Origin: an uncultured Clostridia bacterium
GTDB taxonomy: Bacteria > Bacillota > Clostridia > Christensenellales > Borkfalkiaceae
Reading direction: 5' to 3'
Assembly (NCBI GenBank): GCA_944343275.1
Contig: CALVMH010000006.1
Coordinates: forward strand, 1-64,000
Length of the DNA stretch: 64,000 bases
Part shown: positions 8,897-16,610 of the stretch, in pieces
Layout: each line of letters begins with the position of its first letter
Numbering within the stretch: position 1 is the stretch's first letter
Position numbers and translations under genes: made by a program
Notes under the pieces: model-generated
Told to the model about the DNA's origin: nothing
What the model saw: only the letters and a program-made list of their open reading frames with translations
Database searches by the model: none

Positions 8897-10061
8897 TTTT
8901 GCCTCTATATATAATGTTCTTATAAAGTTTTATGAGCTCATCGCAATATTCACCCAAACTTTTGAATTTGTTCGCTGCAGTGTTTGCCGTTATTTCGTCC
9001 AAAATAATCCGATTATTATACAAATATTCTATTTTGTCACGCAAGTCCTCCGCATTTCCCGCCTCGAATAATAAACCTGTTGTCCCGTCGTCTATGAGTT
9101 CCGGAATCCCGCCAATATTGGCTCCTATCACCGGGGTACCAAAAGATATGGACTCAATTATCGAAAACGGACAATTCTCATACCACTCAGAAGGATAGAT
9201 ACTAAACTTTGCCTTTTGAATAAGGGCGCTCAACTCGCCACCTGAAACAAAACCAACATATTCTATATTAGCAGGTAAGCAATTCATCATGTTTTCAAGC
9301 GGTCCCTCCCCTGCAATTTTAAGTTTAATATAAGAAGGAACAGCCTTCAGTAACGTCCGTAAACCTTTTTCTTCACTTAACCTTCCGTAATAAAGAATAT
9401 AATCATCCTTTGGCATTGGTTGCATCTTTTCAAATTTACAGTAATTTCTTATTACTTCAAGTCGATCCTCCGCAAATCTGTTTTTTAACATATCTGCCAT
9501 AAACCGGGAAGGACAAATAAATTTTGATACATAATTATATATGTCCGACCGGTAATATTTTTTCGATTCAAGATACCCTATATAGCTCCGAAGCCATGAA
9601 CCTTTGAAGCATCGATTTTTAACGCAATTTATGATATCCCCCTTTATGCACATCGTGCATACTTTGCCTAAATGTTCGATATATAACCTATGACAGGGGC
9701 AAACAAGTTGTGGATCGTGCATTGTCCAAACCACAGGAATATCTCTCTTCCTTGCCGCGAAAATCACAGAAGGCGTGATCTGAAAATTTATATTATTCAA
9801 ATGTACGATATCGGGGCTTTCAGCCTTTAAAAGGCTTAAAAATTTCCTATAGGCTTCCTCTGAGTAAATAAGCGACAAAGGGTTGGTCTTTTTATTTCTA
9901 ACTGCTAATCCTTGTCCGTTTCCAACCACATTTTGAATGTTGTCTTGTCCAAAATACGAAACCTCACAACCCATATTTTGAAGTTCCTGTCCTACTTCAA
10001 GAACATACGTTTCCGAGCCGCCTTTGGGATAAAGATATTTATTTACAAACAAAATTTTCAT
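8889..10061 (-). CDS. Glycosyltransferase family 4
   Basis: A 390-aa GT-B retaining glycosyltransferase. N-terminal FVNKYLYPKGGSETYVLEVG is the acceptor-domain glycine loop of the family; the C-terminal half has YYGRLSEEKGLRTL, GEGPLEN, and YENCPFSIIESISFGTPVIG with the E-x7-E pair that holds the nucleotide-sugar. A central cysteine-rich insert (CPCHRLYIEHLGKVCTMC, CVKNRC) resembles GT4 enzymes with a C-x-C insertion. It transfers a sugar to the growing lipid-linked unit. ATG 10061 lies 2 nt after the upstream stop, so translation is coupled. AT-rich. Confidence 0.9.
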   Translation of the reverse strand: MKILFVNKYLYPKGGSETYVLEVGQELQNMGCEVSYFGQDNIQNVVGNGQGLAVRNKKTNPLSLIYSEEAYRKFLSLLKAESPDIVHLNNINFQITPSVIFAARKRDIPVVWTMHDPQLVCPCHRLYIEHLGKVCTMCIKGDIINCVKNRCFKGSWLRSYIGYLESKKYYRSDIYNYVSKFICPSRFMADMLKNRFAEDRLEVIRNYCKFEKMQPMPKDDYILYYGRLSEEKGLRTLLKAVPSYIKLKIAGEGPLENMMNCLPANIEYVGFVSGGELSALIQKAKFSIYPSEWYENCPFSIIESISFGTPVIGANIGGIPELIDDGTTGLLFEAGNAEDLRDKIEYLYNNRIILDEITANTAANKFKSLGEYCDELIKLYKNIIYRGKNA

Positions 10062-10063
10062 TG

Positions 10064-11173
10064 TTATCTTCTATAGATCTCCAAAGTCTGCTGCACGACC
10101 TCGTCCCAGGTGTAGGGTACGATCATATTGGTGTGCGTGTTCAAATTAAGATTGATGAGTTTCTTGATCTGATGGCGCAATCTGTCCACATTGCCGCGAC
10201 GGAACACATAGCAGTCCTCGTTGATGACCTCCGTGTTCTCGGGGATGTCCGAAACAAGACACACGTTGCCGTAGGAAAGCGCCTCCAGAAGCGACATCGG
10301 CATCCCTTCCAAATCGGAAGGCAGCACATAGAGGTACGCGTTGGAATACAACTCCTCCAGCATCCGACCCTGCACAAAACCCGTCATGAGGATGGAATCG
10401 TCCCCCCTGACCTTTTCGGCGATCTCGTCATAATATTCTTCCGAATGCGACGCGCCGCCCGCGATAACAAGTTTTTTATCCGTCGGAAGCTGCTTTTTGA
10501 CCAACTTCCACGCATCGATCAGATAATGAAGCCCCTTCTCGGGAACAATGCGGGCAAGAAATAAAATATACGAATTTTTGGTGAGCCCGAATTGCTTTGT
10601 GATGAGATCTGGCTCCCGCAACGTGACGGGCTCCACTCCGTTCGGAATGTACTTCGTCGTTCTGTGGTACACTTTTCGGAAATACGTCTTTACGTTTTTG
10701 GAGAGGACGATGATCTCATCCGCGTATTTTACCGCTTTCTTTTCTCCCGATTTCAGGATCCTTGCCGCAAGTCCTCCCCATTTCCCGCGCTGCCAGTCGA
10801 GTCCGTGAACGGTAACGACGACCTTCGTCCCGGGGCGCTTTTGGGGCTTGGGCAGCAGATTCAGAAAAAAACACGGTCCCTCCGCATGAAAATGCACGAT
10901 ATCGGCTTGCTTTTTTTTGAGCATCTTTCTCGCCTTCAGTGTCGCAAAAAACGCGTACACGATGGCATCCAGCGAACGTTTATTGACGGTAAAGACACTC
11001 TCCACCTTACAGCCATGGTATTCTTCGATCGGAGGATATTCTTTGCGCTTACGGTTGAGGATGGTGACTTCGTGCCCCTCCGACGCCATCCGCGTCGCAA
11101 GGTTCTCCACCACGATCTCCACGCCGCCCTCTCTTGAAGGCACATACTTGTGCCCTATCATAACGATCTTCAT
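10064..11173 (-). CDS. Glycosyltransferase family 4, first structural gene of the operon
   Basis: A 369-aa GT-B enzyme with MIGHKYVPSREGGVEIVVENLA at the N-terminus, VHGLDWQRGKWG in the middle, and FLARIVPEKGLHYLIDAW, AGGASHSEEYYDEI, and SDLEGMPMSLLEALSYG in the C-terminal nucleotide-sugar domain. The sequence resembles RfaB-type capsule and rhamnan glycosyltransferases that start or extend side chains. The start at ATG 11173 is preferred over ATG 11179: a GGGG site is about 8 nt from the former but only 2 nt from the latter. It follows a long leader from the promoter at 11593-11621. Confidence 0.92.
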   Translation of the reverse strand: MKIVMIGHKYVPSREGGVEIVVENLATRMASEGHEVTILNRKRKEYPPIEEYHGCKVESVFTVNKRSLDAIVYAFFATLKARKMLKKKQADIVHFHAEGPCFFLNLLPKPQKRPGTKVVVTVHGLDWQRGKWGGLAARILKSGEKKAVKYADEIIVLSKNVKTYFRKVYHRTTKYIPNGVEPVTLREPDLITKQFGLTKNSYILFLARIVPEKGLHYLIDAWKLVKKQLPTDKKLVIAGGASHSEEYYDEIAEKVRGDDSILMTGFVQGRMLEELYSNAYLYVLPSDLEGMPMSLLEALSYGNVCLVSDIPENTEVINEDCYVFRRGNVDRLRHQIKKLINLNLNTHTNMIVPYTWDEVVQQTLEIYRR

Positions 11174-11380
11174 TTGCATTTCCCCGAATAAAAATCAATG
11201 AGCGCTCCCGGCAACAACGCGCGCAGGCGGCATCCCTCGGTCGTCTGCCCGCGGAGCCGCCGTCCGTCACAAAAACGCAACCCCTTATGCAGTTTGTGAA
11301 ACGGGTTCCGTGTTCATGCACCCGTTCACGGTTGCCGCAAGGCGGCAACGCGGCGCAGGGCGGCTTTTGTAAGCAAAGAC

Positions 11381-11403
11381 GCCTGCTCCTAAAAGAAGCA
11401 GGC
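11381..11403 (-). promoter_or_regulatory. Hairpin abutting the leader ORF stop
   Basis: Stem GCCTGCT/AGCAGGC of 7 bp with a 9-nt loop. The stop codon of the leader ORF lies at its base, so a ribosome finishing the ORF would cover or open the hairpin, the geometry expected of translation-coupled attenuation. No strong U-run follows. Confidence 0.4.
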
Positions 11404-11498
11404 TAAACGGCAGGCACCCCGATGTGTGCCCGTTGGATATATGCACTTGTTCTATGAGCTGCGGGACACAAGGGAACGCCCCGTTGCGATCGGTTCAT
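11403..11498 (-). CDS. 31-aa leader ORF of the glycan operon
   Basis: ATG 11496-11498 with a perfect GGAGG 7 nt upstream opens a 31-codon ORF (starts MNRSQRGVPLCPAAHRT, ends IGVPAV) that closes with TAG at a hairpin. It lies between the operon promoter and the first glycosyltransferase, about 230 nt before the latter. It has no signal peptide or clustered regulatory codons that I recognise; it is rich in Arg, Ala, His and Pro. Its role could be a leader peptide controlling downstream transcription, or an unannotated small protein. Confidence 0.5.
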   Translation of the reverse strand: MNRSQRGVPLCPAAHRTSAYIQRAHIGVPAV

Positions 11499-11592
11499 GG
11501 ATGATCCTCCCAACAAAAAGCCGAGCAGGACTGCCGCCCTCCGACCCCCATCGGGCACCCGCGCAGCGCAGACAGGGCGGCTATATATAACT

Positions 11593-11621
11593 ATTATAAC
11601 ATACATGCATGGCGATGTCAA
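11593..11621 (-). promoter_or_regulatory. Consensus sigma-A promoter of the glycan operon
   Basis: Minus strand TTGACA (11616-11621), 17-bp spacer, TATAAT (11593-11598): a perfect vegetative promoter. Expected transcription start is near 11586. Such strength, followed by a long leader, suggests control after initiation rather than at it. Confidence 0.85.
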
Positions 11622-11790
11622 TATATTTTTGTCATGGAAAAGCGTGATGACCGTCTGACGGCACATCCCCCGTGTGCGCGCCCATAAAACCCTGTCCCGC
11701 ACGCGGATTTTTAGAACATGCTCGCCCGTCCCGTACAAAAACCGCTCTCTGCGACGCCGCATGCGCGGGCGCATCTGCGGCGGCATAACG
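11622..11790. other. Intergenic stretch without recognised feature
   Basis: About 170 bp between the glycan-operon promoter and the terminator of the PlsC-like gene. I see no credible ORF, RNA gene or further promoter here; a few GC-rich partial palindromes (for example GCCGCATGCGCGGGC region near 11755) are the only structure. Confidence 0.5.
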
Positions 11791-11823
11791 AAAGGACGTC
11801 CCGCATGATGCGGGACGTCCTTT
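11791..11823 (-). terminator. Terminator after the PlsC-like gene
   Basis: Perfect 14-bp stem AAAGGACGTCCCGC/GCGGGACGTCCTTT with a 5-nt loop, 9 nt past the stop codon at 11833. Confidence 0.7.
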
Positions 11824-11832
11824 CCTTTACGG

Positions 11833-13119
11833 TCATTGCTTTTTGCCGCGCTCTTTGATCTTCTCCTTGGCGAGAAGGTAAATTTCCTCGGTGGCGAGGG
11901 AGATCTTCGTCAGACGGTCGCGCATGTTCACGGGGTGCAGCCAGAAGCTGTCGTCGTGGATGGAGATGTCGATGCAGTCGCCGAAGATGTTCTTTTTATA
12001 CTTGTCCTTGCGGTAAGGGTAGTCGTATTCGATGTGCACGCTTTCAAGCTCCGTTCCCGCCCAGAAGAGATCGACGGGCTTGCCGTAGGCGTTACAGGTG
12101 AGGCGGGTCCCCTCGACTGTCTGAACGAATTTTCCCATCCCCTGATCGTAAAACCGTTTGGCGTTCGGCAGCGTGTGAACGGTGACGTCCGCCTCAAAGC
12201 GGTACGTCCCTTCGCGCACCTCGCGGCGGACGTTTTCGCGCTCCCATGCCAGCCAATCGGGAATGTGGGAAAACTCCGTTTCCCCTTCCTCGGCGGTGAG
12301 CTCGGAAAGGGTGCTCATCTGCCACGCCTTGCCGCAGGAAGCGCACCAAAGACGGGTGCCCTCCGAATACATCATGAATTCCTTGCCGCAATGAGGACAC
12401 TGATAGAGGATGTTGTGCAGCCCGTTCGCGCGGCGGGGATTTTTGAGTTCCAACCCCTCGGCACGCTGATAGGCGTAGTCGTCCCGCTGCATCGCCGCAT
12501 GCACGCGGCGGTTGAGCTCGTCCGCGGGCAGCGTTTTTACCTCCTCCGCGGTGGCGACGCATTCCAGCTCGCAGCGCATGGGAAGATACTGCTCGTCCTT
12601 ATTCCACTGCGGCGCATTGACAAAGGTGCCGTACAGCCGCAGGACGACGGCGGGCACGTTCATGAGCTTGCACATCTTCCCCAAAGAATCGGGCAAAAAG
12701 CCCGTCGTCCCGTCCAGCGAATAACGCGCTTCGGGATAGATGCAGACGATGGTGCCGTAATGCTCGGCGCAATAGCGCATGTTGCGGATGAGATGCAGGT
12801 CTTTGACGAACTTGCGCTTGGCGATGCACCCCAAACGGCGCATGAGGAAATCGCCTACGTCGCGGATGGCGTCGATGGCGACGACGTTGTTCGCATCGTG
12901 CGGGGCGACCGCCGTATACATGGCGGGGAAGTCGAGCATGCTCGCGTGGGTGACGAACAGCAGATAGGGCGGCTCGATGCCCTCCATGTTCTGTTTGACC
13001 ACCGTCACCTTGCGCCCTTTGAGGCGGGGACGGATGGCAAAGTTGCGCGCCAAAAACATCCAGAACTTGCTGGGTTTTAACGGCCTTCTCGTAAAATCAT
13101 AGTGCTTGATGTTTGCCAC
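11833..13119 (-). CDS. PlsC-like acyltransferase with C-terminal zinc ribbon
   Basis: A 428-aa protein. The HX4D acyltransferase motif is HASMLD at residues 58-63 and a second block YPEARYS lies near residue 145, as in 1-acylglycerol-3-phosphate acyltransferases, so it probably acylates lysophosphatidate or a related lipid at the membrane. Unlike normal PlsC (about 240 aa), it continues with a zinc ribbon (QCPHCGKEF...LWCASCGKAW, about residues 232-258) and a further ~170 residues of beta-rich sequence of unknown role. The start is GTG 13119, chosen because GGAGGG lies 6 nt upstream. Monocistronic with its own terminator. Confidence 0.82.
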   Translation of the reverse strand: MANIKHYDFTRRPLKPSKFWMFLARNFAIRPRLKGRKVTVVKQNMEGIEPPYLLFVTHASMLDFPAMYTAVAPHDANNVVAIDAIRDVGDFLMRRLGCIAKRKFVKDLHLIRNMRYCAEHYGTIVCIYPEARYSLDGTTGFLPDSLGKMCKLMNVPAVVLRLYGTFVNAPQWNKDEQYLPMRCELECVATAEEVKTLPADELNRRVHAAMQRDDYAYQRAEGLELKNPRRANGLHNILYQCPHCGKEFMMYSEGTRLWCASCGKAWQMSTLSELTAEEGETEFSHIPDWLAWERENVRREVREGTYRFEADVTVHTLPNAKRFYDQGMGKFVQTVEGTRLTCNAYGKPVDLFWAGTELESVHIEYDYPYRKDKYKKNIFGDCIDISIHDDSFWLHPVNMRDRLTKISLATEEIYLLAKEKIKERGKKQ

Positions 13120-13214
13120 GGCATTCCCTCCGCACGGGCGGCACACCGGCGCAGCCCGCCTTTCCTCCGTATTATATCACGAACGCGGCAGGTTGTCAAG
13201 ATTGTAATCGAAAC

Positions 13215-13832
13215 TCAAGCGAGCCCTTCTGCAAGCAGTTTGACGCCGATGACAATGAGCACCATGCCGCCGAAGCCGCCCGCCGCCCCCGAAGCGCCCC
13301 TTCCCGCACGCCTGCCAAGCTGCACCGCCCCGAAGGAGAGCGCAAACGTGACCGCCCCGATAACGGCGGCACACGCCGCGATGTGCGCGGGCAGCCCTCC
13401 GGACATCTGCACGGCGAGCAGCGTCACCCCCACGGCGAGCGCGTCGAGGCTGGTGGCAACGCCCTGCGCGAGGAGCTTTGCCGCATACCGGGAACGCCCG
13501 CCCCCTTCCCGTACGCGAAGCATGGGACGCAGCAGCCGTCCGCGCGCACGTTCCGCCTCCTCCCGGATGCCGTCAAAGAGCATCTTCCCCCCGAGCAGGA
13601 GCAGCAGCGCAAAGGAGAGGAAGGGCGCGATGCGCGCGACAACTTCCGCAAAGGCGGCACCGCAGGCGTAGCCCAGAAGCGGCATGCCGAACTGAAACAG
13701 CGCAAACGTCAGCGCCGTTACAAATGCCTTTGCCGTGGACATGCGCGGCTCCGCCATGCCGCCAGCCATGCCGACGGCGACGGCATCCATCGCCAGCGCC
13801 GCCCCGATGAATACGATCTCCCAGACAGACAC
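13215..13832 (-). CDS. mntP: Manganese efflux pump MntP
   Basis: A 205-aa, six-helix membrane protein with the family's paired aspartates in LAMDAVAVGMAGG (helix 1) and TSLDALAVGV (helix 4), separated by a hydrophilic loop. It exports Mn(II) to prevent toxicity. The start is GTG 13832 with AAGGAG 6 nt upstream. A manganese-sensing riboswitch with an intrinsic terminator occupies the leader, so expression should rise when Mn(II) is high. Identification is strong from both protein and leader. Confidence 0.95.
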   Translation of the reverse strand: MSVWEIVFIGAALAMDAVAVGMAGGMAEPRMSTAKAFVTALTFALFQFGMPLLGYACGAAFAEVVARIAPFLSFALLLLLGGKMLFDGIREEAERARGRLLRPMLRVREGGGRSRYAAKLLAQGVATSLDALAVGVTLLAVQMSGGLPAHIAACAAVIGAVTFALSFGAVQLGRRAGRGASGAAGGFGGMVLIVIGVKLLAEGLA

Positions 13833-13853
13833 GATGCTCTCCTTGCGGGGAAG

Positions 13854-13980
13854 AAAAAAGACTTATGCGCAAAACACCGCGTTCTGCGCATAAGTCTCGT
13901 CATTTCAGATAGCGCCCGCGGCAGATGCCGCAATGTGTGGACGGTACCGCTCCGAAGAGCCGACTACTCCCCTATGTCGT
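13854..13980 (-). promoter_or_regulatory. yybP-ykoY manganese riboswitch with terminator
   Basis: The leader begins with GACATAGGGGAGTAG, has an internal GCGGCATCTGCCGC hairpin, and closes with GACGAGACTTAT, the conserved pieces of the yybP-ykoY family. The aptamer 3' end runs straight into a 12-13 bp terminator (stem 13859-13871 with 13885-13897) followed by six U. Mn(II) binding would stabilise the aptamer and disrupt the terminator. The gene controlled is mntP, a classic partner of this riboswitch. Confidence 0.9.
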
Positions 13981-14010
13981 TCTTTATTGTACACGAACGG
14001 CGCGCGCCTG

Positions 14011-14283
14011 TCAAGGATTTTCCGGCACGTCGCCCGCAAGCACGCACAACACTTCCTTTGCGCGCCCCGCAGGAACGGGGGCAGTCTGCGGCGTGCAGTC
14101 CTCGCAGCGCACGACGACGCCTTCCGCGCGCCGCCCCTCCCTGCCGAAGGGCACCGCGACGCGCGTCCCCGCCGCAAGACGGCGGGGCGACACATACCAG
14201 CAGGGCGTGCCGGCAACGTCCACTTTGACATAGGTACGCACGCCGTTGTCCGCGAGCACGCCGCCCGATAAAGAATGGATCAT
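14011..14283 (-). CDS. Small protein resembling the PriA N-terminal (3'BD) domain
   Basis: A 90-aa protein from ATG 14283, which has AGGAGG 7 nt upstream. The stretch YVKVDVAGTPCWYVSPRRLAAGTRVAVPFGREGRRAEGVVV follows the pattern of the beta-barrel at the N-terminus of the replication-restart helicase PriA (FDY-VP--G-RV-VPFG----GVVV), but no helicase follows. It could be a free-standing nucleic-acid or protein binding barrel. It is the last gene of the metG-tatD-ksgA operon, 28 nt after ksgA. Function is unknown; the homology is a visual match only. Confidence 0.6.
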   Translation of the reverse strand: MIHSLSGGVLADNGVRTYVKVDVAGTPCWYVSPRRLAAGTRVAVPFGREGRRAEGVVVRCEDCTPQTAPVPAGRAKEVLCVLAGDVPENP

Positions 14284-14311
14284 CCGGATTCCTCCTAATC
14301 TGCCCGCCTGT

Positions 14312-15151
14312 TCATTCGGCGATGCCGCGGGCGGACAGCACGTCGGCAAGGCGGGCGAACTCCTCCGGCGCGAGCGTTTCCCCCCGCACCATGTCCGCAA
14401 ACCCCGCCTCCCGCAGCACGCTCTTTGCCTGTTCGCGCGAGAGGGAGAAGGCGTTCATGAGATTGTTTTCCAGCGTCTTTCGCCTGCCCGAAAACGCGCA
14501 GCGCACGGCGGCGCGATAGGCGGAAGGGCTTTGGACGGGGATGCGCCCCTCTTCGAAGTCGATGCGCACGATGGCGGAATCGACGTTGGGGCGGGGGGTG
14601 AACATGGTGCGCGGCACCCTTCTGACGATGCGCGCTTCCCCCTTCAAGGCGATGGCGGCGGTCACGGCGCCGTATTGCGGCGTCCCCGCGGCAGCGGTGA
14701 AGCGCTCGGCGACCTCCTCCTGCACCATGACGCTCAGCCCGTCGCAGGCGCGTGCCTCTTCGAGAAAGCGCATCATGACGGGCGTCGTGACATAATAGGG
14801 CAGATTGGCGACCACGCGGTAGCGCCCCAGCTCACGTTCGAGCGCGGGAAGGTCGGCGCGCAGAAAGTCGCCGAACACCACTTCAACGTTTTCGCACCCC
14901 GCGAGCGTCTCCGCCAGAACGGGCCGCAGGGACGCATCGATCTCATAGGCGAGCACCCGCTGCGCCGCCTGCGACAGGGCGCGCGTCAGCGCCCCCGCGC
15001 CCGCGCCCACTTCGAGGACGACGGTCTCCGCGCCGACGCCCGCATCCCGCACGACGGCGGAGAGCAGATTGGCGTCGCTCAAAAAGTTCTGCCCGAACTT
15101 CTTCTTGAAATAAAAGCCGTGACGGGCGAGCACTTCGCGCACATCTTCCAT
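14312..15151 (-). CDS. rsmA: 16S rRNA dimethyladenosine transferase KsgA
   Basis: A 279-aa methyltransferase that dimethylates two adjacent adenines at the 3' end of 16S rRNA late in 30S assembly. It shows KKFGQNFLSD, the SAM loop LEVGAGAGALT, the catalytic NLPYYVTTPV and the C-terminal SGRRKTLENNL of the family. ATG 15151 was chosen over upstream in-frame codons because GAGGG is 5 nt away. It lies in the usual tatD-ksgA neighbourhood of Bacillota. A hairpin-rich 100-bp spacer separates it from the radical SAM gene upstream. Confidence 0.96.
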   Translation of the reverse strand: MEDVREVLARHGFYFKKKFGQNFLSDANLLSAVVRDAGVGAETVVLEVGAGAGALTRALSQAAQRVLAYEIDASLRPVLAETLAGCENVEVVFGDFLRADLPALERELGRYRVVANLPYYVTTPVMMRFLEEARACDGLSVMVQEEVAERFTAAAGTPQYGAVTAAIALKGEARIVRRVPRTMFTPRPNVDSAIVRIDFEEGRIPVQSPSAYRAAVRCAFSGRRKTLENNLMNAFSLSREQAKSVLREAGFADMVRGETLAPEEFARLADVLSARGIAE

Positions 15152-15251
15152 AAAATCCCTCACATACCCGCCGCACGGGCGCACATTCTGTAACAGAGGG
15201 AACTGCCCTCCTTACAAAAGAACGGGGGAGCCGCCGCAGGGCGGCTCTTTG

Positions 15252-15842
15252 CTATGCTTCGATCATGGGGCGCACCCGAAGAGGGATGCCGACCGCATCG
15301 GCAATGTTGCGGCATGCCGCCACTTCCTCTTCGCCGATGCAGTCCACCACCGAAAACCAACAGTTCAGCCCCTGATCGCGGCAGGCGCGCGCAAATGCGA
15401 GCATCTCCTCGAACGCCGCGGGATACAGGGGGCGGCACAGCGCCTTGTAGCGGCGCGCATCGGAGGCGTTCAGCGAAATGTTGATGCCGTCCAGCTTGCC
15501 CGCAAGTTCGGGTGCGATGTTCCGCCCGTTGATGAGGCTGCCGTGTCCGTTGGTGTTGAGGCGCGTCCGCTTGCCGTGCGCGTGAACATAGCCGCACACT
15601 TCCGACATGACGTCCAGCCGATAGGTCGGCTCGCCGAAGCCGCAGAATACGACCTCGTCGCAATCGCACTCCCCCAGCGCCGCCGTCACCTGCGCCGCCG
15701 TGGGTTCGCCGCCTTTGAGCCAGAGGGCATACCCCTCGAAGGTCTCCTTGCCGTTGCGCACACAGAACGTACAGCGGTTGGAACAACGGTTGGTGAGATT
15801 GACGTATAGATTGTTCCCGATGCGATAGACGTAAGTATCCAT
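15252..15842 (-). CDS. TatD-associated radical SAM protein
   Basis: A 196-aa minimal radical SAM enzyme. Cluster cysteines are C20, C24 and C27 in NRCSNRCTFC, and FCGFGEPTYRLD supplies the GEP motif. Length, start (MDTYVYRIGNNLYVNLTNRC) and position directly after tatD match the TatD family-associated radical SAM group. The reaction is unknown. ATG 15842 is 5 nt after the tatD stop and preceded by GGGATAAAGG. Genomic pairing suggests a nucleic-acid repair or RNA-modification role, but that is inference. Confidence 0.9.
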   Translation of the reverse strand: MDTYVYRIGNNLYVNLTNRCSNRCTFCVRNGKETFEGYALWLKGGEPTAAQVTAALGECDCDEVVFCGFGEPTYRLDVMSEVCGYVHAHGKRTRLNTNGHGSLINGRNIAPELAGKLDGINISLNASDARRYKALCRPLYPAAFEEMLAFARACRDQGLNCWFSVVDCIGEEEVAACRNIADAVGIPLRVRPMIEA

Positions 15843-15847
15843 ATCCT

Positions 15848-16609
15848 TTATCCCAATTTCGCAAACAGCGTTTTTGCGTTTTTCACGATCTGCGCCGCAA
15901 GCGCGTCCGCGTCCTCCCCGCGCAGCTGTGCCAGCCGCGCCACGATGACGGGGATGTTGGCAGGCGTGTTTTTCTCCCCGCGGAAGGGAGAAAGATAGGG
16001 GCTGTCCGTCTCCGAAAGGATGCGATCCTTCGGGCATGCCTTCACGCTCGCCCACACATTCTTTGCATTTTTGAAGCAGGCGACGCCCCCGAAGGAGAAA
16101 TACGCCCCCAATTTTGCAAAGGCGGGCAGATTTTCCGCGCCGTGCGAATAGCAGTGCATGAGGAATCCGCCGCCGAGAAGGCTGCGGTGTTCGTGCAGGA
16201 GTTGCAGCATGTCCGCGCAACAGTCGCGCGAATGGATGACGACGGGCAGTCCGGATTCCCGCGCGAGCCGGAGCTGCCGCACGAACGCGCGCTTTTGCAC
16301 ATCCCGCGCAGGCGTCTCCCAATGATAGTCCAGCCCGATCTCCCCGACCGCGACGCACCGCTCGTCCCTCAGAAGTTCCGCAAGCTCCGCCGCCGTCTCC
16401 TCGGAAAAGGTCTCCGCCTCGGACGGATGCACCCCCGCCGTGAAAAAGACGCCCGCGTGCTCCTCCGCCATCATGCGGTGCATGCGGCTGTGCGCGAGGC
16501 TGTCCCCCGCGAGAACGACGCGCTCCACCCCCGCCGCACGGCAGGCGGCGAGTTCGGCGGGAACGTCGTATCCCTCCTCCGCAAAATGGGCGTGAACGTC
16601 GAGATACAT
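15848..16609 (-). CDS. tatD: TatD family metal-dependent nuclease
   Basis: A 253-aa amidohydrolase-fold 3'-5' DNase. Metal ligands are visible as HAH (residues 6-8), GVHPSE, GEIGLDYHW, VIHSRD, HCYSHG and the terminal SETDSPYLSP. It is implicated in repair of oxidised DNA and nucleotide recycling. It lies between metG (1 nt gap) and its radical SAM partner, a conserved order. Identification is secure; substrate preference is not. Confidence 0.95.
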   Translation of the reverse strand: MYLDVHAHFAEEGYDVPAELAACRAAGVERVVLAGDSLAHSRMHRMMAEEHAGVFFTAGVHPSEAETFSEETAAELAELLRDERCVAVGEIGLDYHWETPARDVQKRAFVRQLRLARESGLPVVIHSRDCCADMLQLLHEHRSLLGGGFLMHCYSHGAENLPAFAKLGAYFSFGGVACFKNAKNVWASVKACPKDRILSETDSPYLSPFRGEKNTPANIPVIVARLAQLRGEDADALAAQIVKNAKTLFAKLG

Positions 16610-16610
16610 C

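Larger units (their letters stand above)
11174..11586 (-). other. Long structured leader of the glycan operon
   Basis: About 410 nt of transcript precede the first glycosyltransferase. Besides a short ORF (11403-11498), the RNA can form several hairpins: an outer stem CCGCCCT/AGGGCGG near its 5' end (about 11533-11580), GCCTGCT/AGCAGGC overlapping the short ORF stop (11381-11403), a perfect GTTGCCGC-CTT-GCGGCAAC (11331-11349), and AACGGGT/ACCCGTT just after it. None has a clean U-tract, so simple intrinsic termination is not obvious. Processive antitermination or translation-dependent attenuation are possible; I could not match it to a known riboswitch. Confidence 0.55.

Noticed and set aside
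11836..13080. Long plus-strand ORF (414 codons) opposite the PlsC-like gene
   Set aside because: Shadow of a well-supported minus-strand gene; composition is Arg/Val/Gly-rich without a family match or ribosome site.
15160..15250. Terminator between the radical SAM gene and ksgA
   Set aside because: The GAGCCGCC hairpin has no U-tract in either orientation, so it is not called a terminator.
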